Source of the DNA: a virus
Strand: one strand, 5' to 3'
Length of the DNA stretch: 20,554 bases
Virus record (IMG/VR): IMGVR_UViG_3300043587_000027
Span: 1-20,554 of that record
Shown: positions 1 through 6,312 of the stretch, piece after piece
Layout of the letters: every line of letters begins with the position of its first letter
Numbering within the stretch: the first letter of the stretch is position 1
The notes under the pieces: generated by a model
The model's database searches: none
What the model was told of the DNA's origin: nothing
Seen by the model: the letters and a program-made list of their open reading frames with translations, nothing else
Translations under genes and position numbers: made by a program

Positions 1-437
1 GTGCCGTAGGTGTCGGCCTTGGGCAACCACTCGCAGTAGTCCTGCAGCGTCCAGCCCGAGAGCCGGAAGGACTTGTACTTGCCCACGTTGGCCTCGGAAT
101 GGTGGAGGCAGTAGTTGAGCAGCATGTCCATCGCCGCGCGGTCGGGCGTGCCAGCCGCGTAGCGCTTGTAGGCGCTGTCGGTGGTGGCCGCGCCGTCGAT
201 GAACGTGCGAGGCGTGTACTTGCTGGCGTCGCGGGTCGCTTCCATGTTGACCCACACCTTGCGCGCTTCGAGCACGATGGGCTGGACCCGCGTCGCTGTC
301 TCGCCGATGCTGGTCAGCGACTTCGTGAAGTGGCCTTCCTGTAGCTGGCCCAGATTCTGACCCAGGTCAGCGAGCGCACCGCGGACGGTGGCGTAGGCCT
401 TGTCGTCGACGACGACGGTGGTGGTGGCAGTAGCCAT
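1..437 (-). CDS. Unrecognised phage protein, 3' end beyond window
   Basis: An open frame of 145 complete codons runs leftward from an ATG at 437-435 and leaves the window with no stop. The start is backed by an AGGGAG ribosome-binding site about 8 nt upstream. The protein begins MATATTTVVVDDKAYATVRG, is mixed alpha/beta in character, and has a Trp- and Tyr-rich stretch near the cut end (SGWTLQDYCEWLPKADTYG). I see no catalytic motif, signal peptide or membrane segment and do not recognise the family. It lies downstream of the primase/helicase gene on the same strand but is separated from it by a 528-bp non-coding region, so it probably has its own promoter or depends on read-through. The rightward frame over 99-344 is a shadow of this gene. 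Confidence 0.8.
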   Translation of the reverse strand, partial: MATATTTVVVDDKAYATVRGALADLGQNLGQLQEGHFTKSLTSIGETATRVQPIVLEARKVWVNMEATRDASKYTPRTFIDGAATTDSAYKRYAAGTPDRAAMDMLLNYCLHHSEANVGKYKSFRLSGWTLQDYCEWLPKADTYG

Positions 438-560
438 GATGATTCTCCCTGTCTGATTGGTGGACTACCCGTTTGGATGGTCCATTCCCTTGCTTACGAC
501 TAGTGCAATGCCCAGGGATTATGCCTCTTTCCATGCCATCTACTAGGGGCTTTGCACCGC

Positions 561-600
561 ATCCCACCCCACCCCCCCCACCCCCCACCCCTACCCGGGG
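561..600 (-). promoter_or_regulatory. G-quadruplex candidate tract upstream of the 1-437 gene
   Basis: The plus strand shows six runs of three or more C separated by single A residues or TA: 563-565, 567-570, 572-579, 581-586, 588-591 and 594-596. The minus strand, which is the RNA-sense strand for the gene at 1-437, therefore carries six G runs with one- or two-base loops, a near-ideal G-quadruplex pattern. It sits about 125-160 nt upstream of that gene's start. Whether it folds, and whether it acts on transcription, replication or translation, is unknown. Confidence 0.6.
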
Positions 601-698
601 CACGGGCGGGGGCCGGTGGGTGCTGTAGAGAGGGGTGGTGCTCCGGAGTCACATCCACGTCGTTGCAGGTGGGCCTCTGAGGGGCCCCCAGGGCCTGG

Positions 699-712
699 TG
701 CAATAGATTGCA
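699..712. repeat. Perfect palindrome TGCAATAGATTGCA
   Basis: Two 6-bp arms, TGCAAT and ATTGCA, flank AG. The heptamer GTGCAAT seen here (698-704) also occurs at 503-509 and, inverted, at 6975-6981 in the divergent promoter region, so it may be a shared protein-binding or promoter element. Short palindromes can occur by chance; the recurrence in the two non-coding regions is what makes it notable. Confidence 0.4.
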
Positions 713-771
713 GGTCGACCAGGTTCTCCCTGCCTCCATGCTTCGGATATCGACGAGCTCGTACACCCGCC

Positions 772-786
772 GAGCATTGCATGCTC
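772..786. repeat. Perfect palindrome GAGCATTGCATGCTC
   Basis: Arms GAGCAT and ATGCTC flank TGC. It lies 12 bp outside the left cluster of TGGGGACT repeats. It could be a protein-binding dyad in the same control or origin region; no function can be read from sequence alone. Confidence 0.4.
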
Positions 787-798
787 CGTTTGATGGAG

Positions 799-830
799 GG
801 TGGGGACTGGGTGGGGACTCAGTCCCCACC
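799..830. repeat. Left arm of mirrored TGGGGACT repeat cluster
   Basis: Contains TGGGGACT at 801-808 and 812-819 and its complement AGTCCCCA at 821-828. The inner pair forms a 25-bp odd palindrome (808-832) centred on C820 with perfect 12-bp arms. The whole 32-bp arm is the reverse complement of 931-962 with a single mismatch at the central base of the dyad. Spacing is 11 bp between the two direct octamers and 9 bp between the inverted ones, close to a helical turn, which fits cooperative protein binding. Confidence 0.75.
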
Positions 831-883
831 CACCGCGGGGACGGGGGACTGAGACGATTGAAGGAAGATGATAATGACCAGGT

Positions 884-896
884 GTTATGCGATAAC
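884..896. repeat. Palindrome GTTATGCGATAAC in AT-richer core
   Basis: Arms GTTAT and ATAAC flank GCG. It lies near the middle of the 100-bp core enclosed by the mirrored TGGGGACT clusters, in one of the few AT-richer stretches of the window. A binding site or part of an unwinding element are both possible. Confidence 0.4.
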
Positions 897-930
897 GACA
901 TATCGCTCCGAACGCGAGATTGCGCGCCCA

Positions 931-962
931 GGTGGGGACTCAGTCCCCACCCAGTCCCCACC
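931..962. repeat. Right arm of mirrored TGGGGACT repeat cluster
   Basis: Contains TGGGGACT at 933-940 and the complement AGTCCCCA at 942-949 and 953-960, mirror image of the left cluster. In addition 928-940 and 953-965 form a perfect 13-bp inverted repeat with a 12-base loop that begins one base after the stop codon of the primase/helicase gene. In leftward RNA this would be a strong hairpin, so a terminator or processing role is possible, though no U-tract follows. Confidence 0.75.
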
Positions 963-965
963 TGG

Positions 966-3239
966 CTAGGGCTTCCGCACCCCCGGCACGAAGCACCGTT
1001 TACCCTCGTTATCACCAAGCACGACCCACTGCTCCGCCACCGCGTGCGTGACTATGGCGTCGATGCTCTTGCGGGCATCACCGTTCAGTCGGTTGCGGAT
1101 CAGGCGCCACGGAACGGGCTGCTGCGTCTCGTTGTGCACCCACCGCGCCAGGCTGCGAGCTCTATCCTCGATCCAAGCGTCCTGCCTCGCTGAGGCGCGA
1201 AGGTGATCCTGTAATCCAGCAGCACGGGCCTGTTGCGTCGACACCTCGGTCAGCCCAGCAAGCACACGTCCTCGAGTTGCGAGGGAGTGTCGCTCAACTT
1301 CACCGGCGAGCTGCCAGTGGATGGGCTCAGGCTGCGCGAAACCGTCCATCAGGGCCATTACGCAGGTAGTGCGTAGCCGCAGGAGCATCATGTGGCCGTC
1401 AAGACGACCACCTCCCTGCGTCCTGCGCTGGTAGTCCCAGTCGATCACAGCCTGCTGCACGTCGAGCGGAAAGGTCATCACGCCGATCTGCTTGCCCTGC
1501 TCCGGTGGGTAGTACGGCAGGCCGATATCCGTGACCCTGTGCTGGTAGCCAGCGACCAGCTTCGGCCCCAGGTGGTCCAGCCCGAAGAACAGCAGCCGAC
1601 CTGGGAACCCCAGCGCAGCAGCGTCGCCCGTGAACAGGCTGCCTCCCACGCCGAACTGGATGCCGAGCACTGCGCACACCCGCACCAGGTCTGCGGGGAA
1701 CGCTTCCTCGCCAGCGGCCTTCGTGCCGCCCACCTTGCTGCCTCGTGCTCCCGACCAGGCGGTGAGCAGGTACGGCAGCATCGTCGAGCCCGAGCGATCG
1801 TTCTGCTGCGCCAGCGCCTTGCCCTCGTCGAACTCGATCTGCACGCCCCGTCGGTACAGCGGTGTGAGCTCCTCGTCCCCCCGGCTCTTGCGCTGCGGCA
1901 CCAGCGCCGCGGTGATCAGCCCCTCGCCGCTGCGCAGGTTGACGGCGTAGCGGAAGTCCTGGCTGTCGGTTGCCCCGCACAGCGCTCGAGCCATCGTCAT
2001 CGCCGACGTCTTGCCCGAGCCCGAGGGCCCGCACAGCGCCGAGTAGACGTTGAGCGGTGAGTCGGCCCCGCTGACCACCGCCTGCACCCGGATCGACGAC
2101 GGCAGCGACGTGGCGTACGTCGACAGCACCGCGCCGAGCACGGCCTCGGGGCAGGCCTGGTTCGAGTGCGCCGCATCGCGGATCGCCCCCAGCCACGGCC
2201 GAGCCTCCCAGAAGTCGTCGCTGATCCACCCCGTCGGCTCAGCCACCGAGAGATCAGCGGCCACCCGCGATGACGGCCCGCCGAAGCGGCGCAGGATCTC
2301 GACCCGCTCCGACGTCGAGGGCAGGTGGCCCAGCTGGTAGCAGCCGAGCACGTCGATGGTGTCGTAGGTCTGGCGCCCCACCGAGGCCGGGACCGGCGCG
2401 GCGTTGGAGCTGAACACGAACAGCCGCCCGGCCCGGTTGACCGTGGCGCTGTGGCCGTCGCGCGGGTCCTTGTCCGGGCGGGTCCAGTAGTTGTGCTCGG
2501 CGTCGCAGTGGCTGTAGGTCCAGCCCATGTGGCCGAGGACCTCCTCGATCGACGGCACCGCGACGCCGTCGATCCAGGCCTCGGTGTGCTCCATCCGAGA
2601 GAGTGAGACCCCGCCCGTCGGCACCGGAGAGCGTGGTGCCTCGGGCGGGGTCTCCGACGCTGCCACGGCGTCGAATGTGGAGATCACTGAGCAGATCGCT
2701 CGCCACTCCTCGGTGGTGGCCCAGGCGATTGTGTCGAAGCTGCCGCGGAGTTGTACCCAGGGTTGTCCACTGAGGTGTGTGGTTCCGTTGCTGGGGGCGG
2801 CCGCAACGTAGCCGCCGTGGCCGCGCGTCTCGACCAGGCACATCCCGCTCTCGTCCATCGCCAGCTTGGTGTTGCCCGGCTGGTCGTCGCCCTCGATGTG
2901 CACGGCGACGTGGAAGCCGCCGCCCGGCGTCTCGACGAGGTAGCCGTCGAGCCACGACTCGAAGACCGGGCCGAGCTCACCGAGCCGGGTCCGAAGCTCC
3001 GGGATGTGCTCCATGAACCGGCCCTCGAAGTCGAGTACCTGCAGCCGCGTCGGCCCGCCGCAGGCGATGGCGAAGCCCTCGGCCCTGCTTGCCTCACGGC
3101 GCACCGTTAGCTCGTCTGGCTGGGCGTCGATGCGATCCCGCCAGGTGGTGATGGCCGGGCGCTTGTTGGCGCGCAGCGGGATGACGGACAGCCCAGCCCG
3201 GTGGGCTGCGAGCATTGCCGCCTCGATGGCGGCGGTCAT
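966..3239 (-). CDS. Primase-polymerase / helicase fusion protein
   Basis: Predicted 757-aa replication protein. Residues about 1-180 match bifunctional primase/polymerase (prim-pol) domains: GLSVIPL near the start, the metal-binding VLDFEG (D70, E72), TPGGGFHVAVH (H110, H114) and LVETRGHGGYVAAAPS (E137). A linker (about 230-315) has the Trp- and Gly-rich pattern seen between these domains in phage primases. Residues about 340-720 form a helicase-type ATPase module of the DUF3987 sort, with Walker A GPSGSGKT (404-411) and Walker B-like IEFDEG (468-473). It likely unwinds DNA and lays primers or extends them at the phage fork. The ATG at 3239-3237 overlaps the previous stop by one base (TGATG); a longer upstream frame exists but would run 90 bases into the neighbouring gene. 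Family membership is from motif recognition; polymerase activity is inferred. Confidence 0.9.
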   Translation of the reverse strand: MTAAIEAAMLAAHRAGLSVIPLRANKRPAITTWRDRIDAQPDELTVRREASRAEGFAIACGGPTRLQVLDFEGRFMEHIPELRTRLGELGPVFESWLDGYLVETPGGGFHVAVHIEGDDQPGNTKLAMDESGMCLVETRGHGGYVAAAPSNGTTHLSGQPWVQLRGSFDTIAWATTEEWRAICSVISTFDAVAASETPPEAPRSPVPTGGVSLSRMEHTEAWIDGVAVPSIEEVLGHMGWTYSHCDAEHNYWTRPDKDPRDGHSATVNRAGRLFVFSSNAAPVPASVGRQTYDTIDVLGCYQLGHLPSTSERVEILRRFGGPSSRVAADLSVAEPTGWISDDFWEARPWLGAIRDAAHSNQACPEAVLGAVLSTYATSLPSSIRVQAVVSGADSPLNVYSALCGPSGSGKTSAMTMARALCGATDSQDFRYAVNLRSGEGLITAALVPQRKSRGDEELTPLYRRGVQIEFDEGKALAQQNDRSGSTMLPYLLTAWSGARGSKVGGTKAAGEEAFPADLVRVCAVLGIQFGVGGSLFTGDAAALGFPGRLLFFGLDHLGPKLVAGYQHRVTDIGLPYYPPEQGKQIGVMTFPLDVQQAVIDWDYQRRTQGGGRLDGHMMLLRLRTTCVMALMDGFAQPEPIHWQLAGEVERHSLATRGRVLAGLTEVSTQQARAAGLQDHLRASARQDAWIEDRARSLARWVHNETQQPVPWRLIRNRLNGDARKSIDAIVTHAVAEQWVVLGDNEGKRCFVPGVRKP

Positions 3240-3535
3240 CACAGCATCTGCTGTGCGAGGTCGCACTCCACGCAGCGGATCATCGAGGTGACCCCGGCGT
3301 TGGTGATGCGCGTTCCGACCTTGCCGCACAGCGCGATCGAGGCGTGTTCGGGCGTCGTCGCGGCGATGAGGTGGGCGTACGGGATCACGCCGCGCCGGTC
3401 GCGCAGGTAGGTGTAGCCGGGGGCGAGCGGCTCGACCAGCTGTTCCAGGCGTTCCGTGTGGCGCCGTGGCTTGCGCCCCGGCCCGTACTCGTCGGGGTCG
3501 AACAGCTGACCTTCGTGGTCGTCAAGCAGACTCAC
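3239..3535 (-). CDS. Small Cys-containing protein, possible zinc finger
   Basis: A 98-aa protein beginning with GTG at 3535-3533; a GAGGAGAG ribosome-binding site just upstream supports this start even though it overlaps the 3' end of the HNH gene by 14 bp. The C-terminal half has C70 and the pair C88-x2-C91 (RCVECD), with H64 nearby, which could bind one zinc ion. The N-terminal half is charged (HEGQLFDPDEYGPGRKPRR). It is translationally coupled to the primase/helicase gene, whose ATG overlaps its stop, suggesting a related role in replication. I do not recognise a named family. Confidence 0.75.
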   Translation of the reverse strand: MSLLDDHEGQLFDPDEYGPGRKPRRHTERLEQLVEPLAPGYTYLRDRRGVIPYAHLIAATTPEHASIALCGKVGTRITNAGVTSMIRCVECDLAQQML

Positions 3536-4172
3536 TGCGCTCTCCTCGCTCGTGCCGCCAGGCGGCGTACTTCGCCGCGGCTGCTTCCTTGGTCGGGTTG
3601 ATCTTGCGCCGGGGGGTGGCAGTGGCGGAAGATCCCTCGGGACTGTAGCCCGGTGGTGGTGGGGGGGCTGGCTCCCACCCGTTCTCGAGTTTCTTGCCGA
3701 TCCAGCGCAGGCCGCGGATCGTCACGGCCTCGCGGATGTCGCGGAAGTCGTCGTAGATCTGGACGTAGCTCAAGCCCGCTTGACGTCCGGCGCGGACCAC
3801 TTCGATCTGGCTGGGCGACAGCGCGCAGGGTGGTCCGAGGTGGCCGCGCTTGGAGGCGTCGTCGTTGTTCTCGGCCACCGTGCCGAGCTCGAGGTGGCTG
3901 AGCCGGAAGCACGGCGGGTTGTCGCACTTGTGCCGCACCACCAGCCCGTCTGGGATCGGCCCGTTGGCCATCGTCCAGATCCACTTCGAGGCCGTCATCT
4001 GGCGGCGCTTGTGGTCGGTCATGTGCACCGTCACCCGGCCGTAGCCGTAGCGGTCGACCGAGCCCTGCCAGATCCGGCACGGTGTCGGCTGGGGGTTGGG
4101 CGGCGGGTAGTCCACCCGCCGCCTGACGTACAGCTTGCGCGGTCGCCCGCCCTGTGCGTCTCCCCAGCCCAT
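3522..4172 (-). CDS. HNH endonuclease
   Basis: A 216-aa protein with a clear HNH signature: VRHKCDNPPCFRLSHLELGT around residues 79-98, followed by AENNDDASKRG (100-110). H81, H93 and N102 are the expected catalytic or metal-binding positions of the HNH_3-type family, with extra Cys at 83 and 88. Residues about 118-150 (LSPSQIEVVRAGRQAGLSYVQIYDD) read as a helix-turn-helix, giving site recognition. A Pro-run (PPPPPPG) and a basic Ala-rich tail follow. Such nucleases are either free-standing homing enzymes or phage DNA-processing enzymes. Here it sits inside a tight replication operon, 1 nt from the upstream stop and 14 bp into the next gene, and no intron or interrupted gene is visible, so a resident role is as likely as a homing one. 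Confidence 0.88.
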   Translation of the reverse strand: MGWGDAQGGRPRKLYVRRRVDYPPPNPQPTPCRIWQGSVDRYGYGRVTVHMTDHKRRQMTASKWIWTMANGPIPDGLVVRHKCDNPPCFRLSHLELGTVAENNDDASKRGHLGPPCALSPSQIEVVRAGRQAGLSYVQIYDDFRDIREAVTIRGLRWIGKKLENGWEPAPPPPPGYSPEGSSATATPRRKINPTKEAAAAKYAAWRHERGERSESA

Positions 4173-4173
4173 G

Positions 4174-4656
4174 TCAGTTGTCGAACAGGTCCTTGCCCGA
4201 CACCGACGACGGTGCGGCGGGCTTCCACGACGCCGTGTACAGCTTGGGTGCGTTGAAGGCGCGGTTCTTCTTCACGCCCTCGCCGGTCCAGGCGATCGCC
4301 AGCTGGTCGCCGGGGTTGAGCCCCGAGCCCCCGCCGTCGCGCACCGCCTGGGCGATCGCGGGCTTCATCGCCTGGCCCTCACCGGAGGCGACCTCGTGGG
4401 CGCCGCCCTTGGCGAAGACCTGGCGGATGCCGTCGTCATCGTCGTTGGTGTGAAGCTGCGTCTGCAGCGTGACGACCAGCTGCATCCGCGGCGACCCGTC
4501 GGTCCAGAACAGCTTCTCGCCGGTATCTACATCGGTCTGCTGCCTGATCTCTGCCGAGACCACCTCGCCGATCACCACGTCGTTGAGGTGCTCGAACGGG
4601 AAGGCCTTGCCTCCCTGCTGCATGAGGAAGTCGTTGGCGTCCTTCTGAACTGTCAT
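4174..4656 (-). CDS. OB/SSB-like protein of actinophage recombination modules
   Basis: A 160-aa protein starting MTVQKDANDFLMQQGGKAFPF; the ATG overlaps the stop of the nuclease gene by four bases (ATGA) and follows an AGGAGC site. A longer frame starting at 4719 would lie in that gene and is not preferred. The pattern FLM..GGKAF, an EI-x-QQTD-x-DTG-x-x-L-x-W-x-DG-x-PR-x-QL-x-VTLQT core, and a later PKLYTASW closely recalls a conserved protein found beside Cas4-like nucleases in many actinophages. Its beta-rich core and acidic C-terminal tip (GKDLFDN) suggest an OB-fold single-strand DNA-binding protein. The family resemblance is from memory and the DNA-binding role is inference. Confidence 0.72.
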   Translation of the reverse strand: MTVQKDANDFLMQQGGKAFPFEHLNDVVIGEVVSAEIRQQTDVDTGEKLFWTDGSPRMQLVVTLQTQLHTNDDDDGIRQVFAKGGAHEVASGEGQAMKPAIAQAVRDGGGSGLNPGDQLAIAWTGEGVKKNRAFNAPKLYTASWKPAAPSSVSGKDLFDN

Positions 4657-5903
4657 GGCACATTGCTCCTGGGTTCGTTGTTCCTGGGTAACTGATCGGA
4701 GTGAAGACCCCGATCCCACTCCACCCGCGGGTCACCCGGCGGGAAGGGCAGGCTGAATGCACCCTCGATGGCATCGAGCAGGTCGAGCACCGCCGAGAGT
4801 TGGGCGGCGCTGACGCCGCCCTGGCGAAGGGTGGGGGTGTCGTCTGGCCAGCGACGAAGGAGAATGGCGCGGGCCTCGGCGACACCCCCGATGACATTGA
4901 TACGCGACTGGGCGAAGGAAGTCATCGCCTCGACCCACGCCTCGTGCTCGACGCCGTTGGGAATGTCTGGCTCGTGAGGCACGAAGTCCCCGAATGCCAG
5001 CTGCTCCATCGGGGTGGCCATCACCGCTACCTCGTCGGTCGGTGGCGGTGTGAAGCCGATGGTGAAGTCGTTGCGGCGACGCCAGCGGCGCACGTCGCGC
5101 ACGATCCGGGCGCCCTCGCGCCCGACCTGCATGTCGAGCCAGTGGAACTCGCAGCTGGCTCGACCGGCTGGCATGTGGACGAGCAGGGCGATGTCGGTCC
5201 GCATGTCAGCTGGGAGTGGTGAGCGCTCGTTGGTCTCGACGTCGTAGAACACGCTGTCGATGTACAGCGCCAGCTGGATGGCGAAACCTGGCAGCGAGTA
5301 GTCGAGGCGCTTGCCCGTCTTCAAGTCGCCGAGGATGTGCTGGCCGGGCAGGACCGGGGGGCAGCCCGCCACTTCCAGTTCGCGTGTCGCTCGGTAGATC
5401 CGGTCGGCGGTGCCCGCCGCTCGCCACTCGTCGTTGCATAGGTGGCACTCGATGAACTCGCTCACCAGCCCGGCGGCATCGAGCTGCATCAGGTAGGCGG
5501 CGATGTCGGCGTCGAATGGTGGCGGGGCCCGGAAGCCGTCGCCGCTCTCGACCCGCTCGGTCATGCGGTGCAGCGCCGTGCCGATGTCGGCAGCCTCCTC
5601 GCCGCGGCCGCGCTGGATCGCACGCTCGCGGCGTTCCTTGGCGCCTTCCTTGACGCCGAGGTTGGAAGCGACCATCGCCGCGATGGAGGGGTCGCAGGCC
5701 ACGCCCTCCATCGCTCGGTCGATCTTCCAGGTGACGAGGTTGGACTCGTCGTCGAGGTCCGAGCCCCAGCTCGACGGTCGGCTGTAGCGATCCCACTTCG
5801 TCGGGTCGTCGAGGCGGCGCACCATCGGAGCGCCGTTGGCCCGGCGGAAGTCCCGAGCTACGGGGTCGGCGCCGAACTCGTCGAGGCTGAGGCCCTGGCT
5901 CAT
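4653..5903 (-). CDS. Cas4/RecB-like PD-(D/E)XK nuclease
   Basis: A 416-aa protein with the ordered motifs of the PD-(D/E)XK exonuclease superfamily: H112 in ADIGTALHRMTE, D167 in AAGTADRIY, the D193-x-K195 pair in ILGDLKTGK, and Q210/Y214 in AIQLALYIDS. This is the arrangement of phage Cas4/RecB-type nucleases that resect DNA ends for recombination or help degrade host DNA. No obvious four-Cys iron-sulphur cluster set is present (C154, C157 and C181 occur, but not the usual C-terminal triplet), so it may not be a true Cas4. Start ATG overlaps the upstream stop by ATGA, and its own stop overlaps the SSB-like start, implying coupled synthesis of nuclease and partner. Confidence 0.88.
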   Translation of the reverse strand: MSQGLSLDEFGADPVARDFRRANGAPMVRRLDDPTKWDRYSRPSSWGSDLDDESNLVTWKIDRAMEGVACDPSIAAMVASNLGVKEGAKERRERAIQRGRGEEAADIGTALHRMTERVESGDGFRAPPPFDADIAAYLMQLDAAGLVSEFIECHLCNDEWRAAGTADRIYRATRELEVAGCPPVLPGQHILGDLKTGKRLDYSLPGFAIQLALYIDSVFYDVETNERSPLPADMRTDIALLVHMPAGRASCEFHWLDMQVGREGARIVRDVRRWRRRNDFTIGFTPPPTDEVAVMATPMEQLAFGDFVPHEPDIPNGVEHEAWVEAMTSFAQSRINVIGGVAEARAILLRRWPDDTPTLRQGGVSAAQLSAVLDLLDAIEGAFSLPFPPGDPRVEWDRGLHSDQLPRNNEPRSNVP

Positions 5904-6136
5904 TCGGTGTCGCCGTTCGGGGAGGAGGCCTTGGACTTGCGCGTGCGGGGCTGGGCGGCGGAGACGATGCGGGCGAGGGGCTTGCGCTGTTCGAGTAGCT
6001 CCTGCACCTTGGCGCCGATCTGAGCGCGCGTGGCGCGCAGGCTGGCGATGTTGGCGTCGATGGCGTCGAGGGCGACGCTGGCGTCAGCGACGATGGCGTC
6101 GGCGTCGCGGGGTTCCGTGGTCTGGGTGTCGGTCAT
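5900..6136 (-). CDS. Small coiled-coil protein with basic tail
   Basis: A 78-aa protein (MTDTQTTEPRDADAIVADAS...). Residues about 15-58 are a heptad-like helix (VALDAIDANIASLRATRAQI, then KVQELLEQRK), followed by a Lys/Arg/Ser tail (PRTRKSKASSP). The ATG at 6136-6134 has AAGGATC upstream and overlaps the stop of the zinc-ribbon gene; a longer frame from 6193 is possible but would overlap that gene by about 60 bases. Its stop overlaps the nuclease start. It could be an oligomerising partner or DNA-binding accessory of the recombination module; no family recognised. Confidence 0.75.
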   Translation of the reverse strand: MTDTQTTEPRDADAIVADASVALDAIDANIASLRATRAQIGAKVQELLEQRKPLARIVSAAQPRTRKSKASSPNGDTE

Positions 6137-6312
6137 TGGTCTGATCCTTGCTGGTGGGTGTGACGGGGTAGAGCCTTGAAGCAGCGCGGGCACTGCCAGG
6201 CGTTGAACAGGTCGATGTGCTGGGGCACGGTCCAGCTGCAGTGGCAGATCAGCTCGCCGCTGTCGCGCAGGCGGACGAGCTCGGCGTCGCTGACTGCCTG
6301 GGTGTTAACCAT
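6133..6312 (-). CDS. 59-aa zinc-ribbon microprotein
   Basis: A short frame from ATG at 6312-6310 to TGA at 6135-6133 gives MVNTQAVSDAELVRLRDSGE followed by two Cys pairs: C23-x-C25 (ICHCSW) and C41-x2-C44 (QCPRCF), an arrangement typical of a zinc ribbon. It is easily missed because of its length, but it fills exactly the gap between the resolvase and the coiled-coil gene: its start overlaps the resolvase stop by 8 bp and its stop overlaps the next ATG. This perfect packing and the paired cysteines argue that it is real. Function unknown; a nucleic-acid-binding or adaptor role is plausible. Confidence 0.8.
   Translation of the reverse strand: MVNTQAVSDAELVRLRDSGELICHCSWTVPQHIDLFNAWQCPRCFKALPRHTHQQGSDQ

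Larger units (their letters stand above)
438..965. other. Non-coding region rich in palindromes and mirrored octamers
   Basis: No convincing gene lies in these 528 bases. Open frames crossing it have no ribosome-binding site, are low-complexity, and partly run over neighbouring genes antisense. The stretch contains an inverted pair GTGCAATGCCC (503-513) / GGGCTTTGCAC (547-557, one mismatch), a C-rich tract (561-600), palindromes at 699-712, 753-762 (ACGAGCTCGT), 772-786 and 884-896, and two mirror-image clusters of TGGGGACT at 799-830 and 931-962. The core between the clusters, especially 853-905, looks visibly richer in A and T than the rest of the window. Repeats around an AT-richer core beside a primase/helicase gene fit a replication origin or operator. 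This is inference from layout only; RNA hairpins between two leftward genes are the main alternative. Confidence 0.6.

Noticed and set aside
801-960. CRISPR-like repeat array
   Set aside because: Repeats are 8-bp units in mirrored orientation with 1-3 bp gaps, not equal direct repeats with spacers.
438-965. tRNA or other structured RNA gene
   Set aside because: Searched by eye for a T-arm GGTTCRANNCC and paired acceptor; none found that folds as a cloverleaf on either strand.
500-1018. Leftward 172-aa frame over the non-coding gap
   Set aside because: It spans the mirrored repeats and C-rich tract, overlaps the end of the primase/helicase gene in another frame, and has no ribosome-binding site.
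3522-4172. HNH gene as part of a group I intron or intein
   Set aside because: The flanking genes are intact and continuous with normal overlaps; no split gene or intron core is visible.
4653-5903. True CRISPR Cas4
   Set aside because: Nuclease motifs fit, but the usual C-terminal Cys triplet of the iron-sulphur cluster is not evident and no cas genes or array are present.
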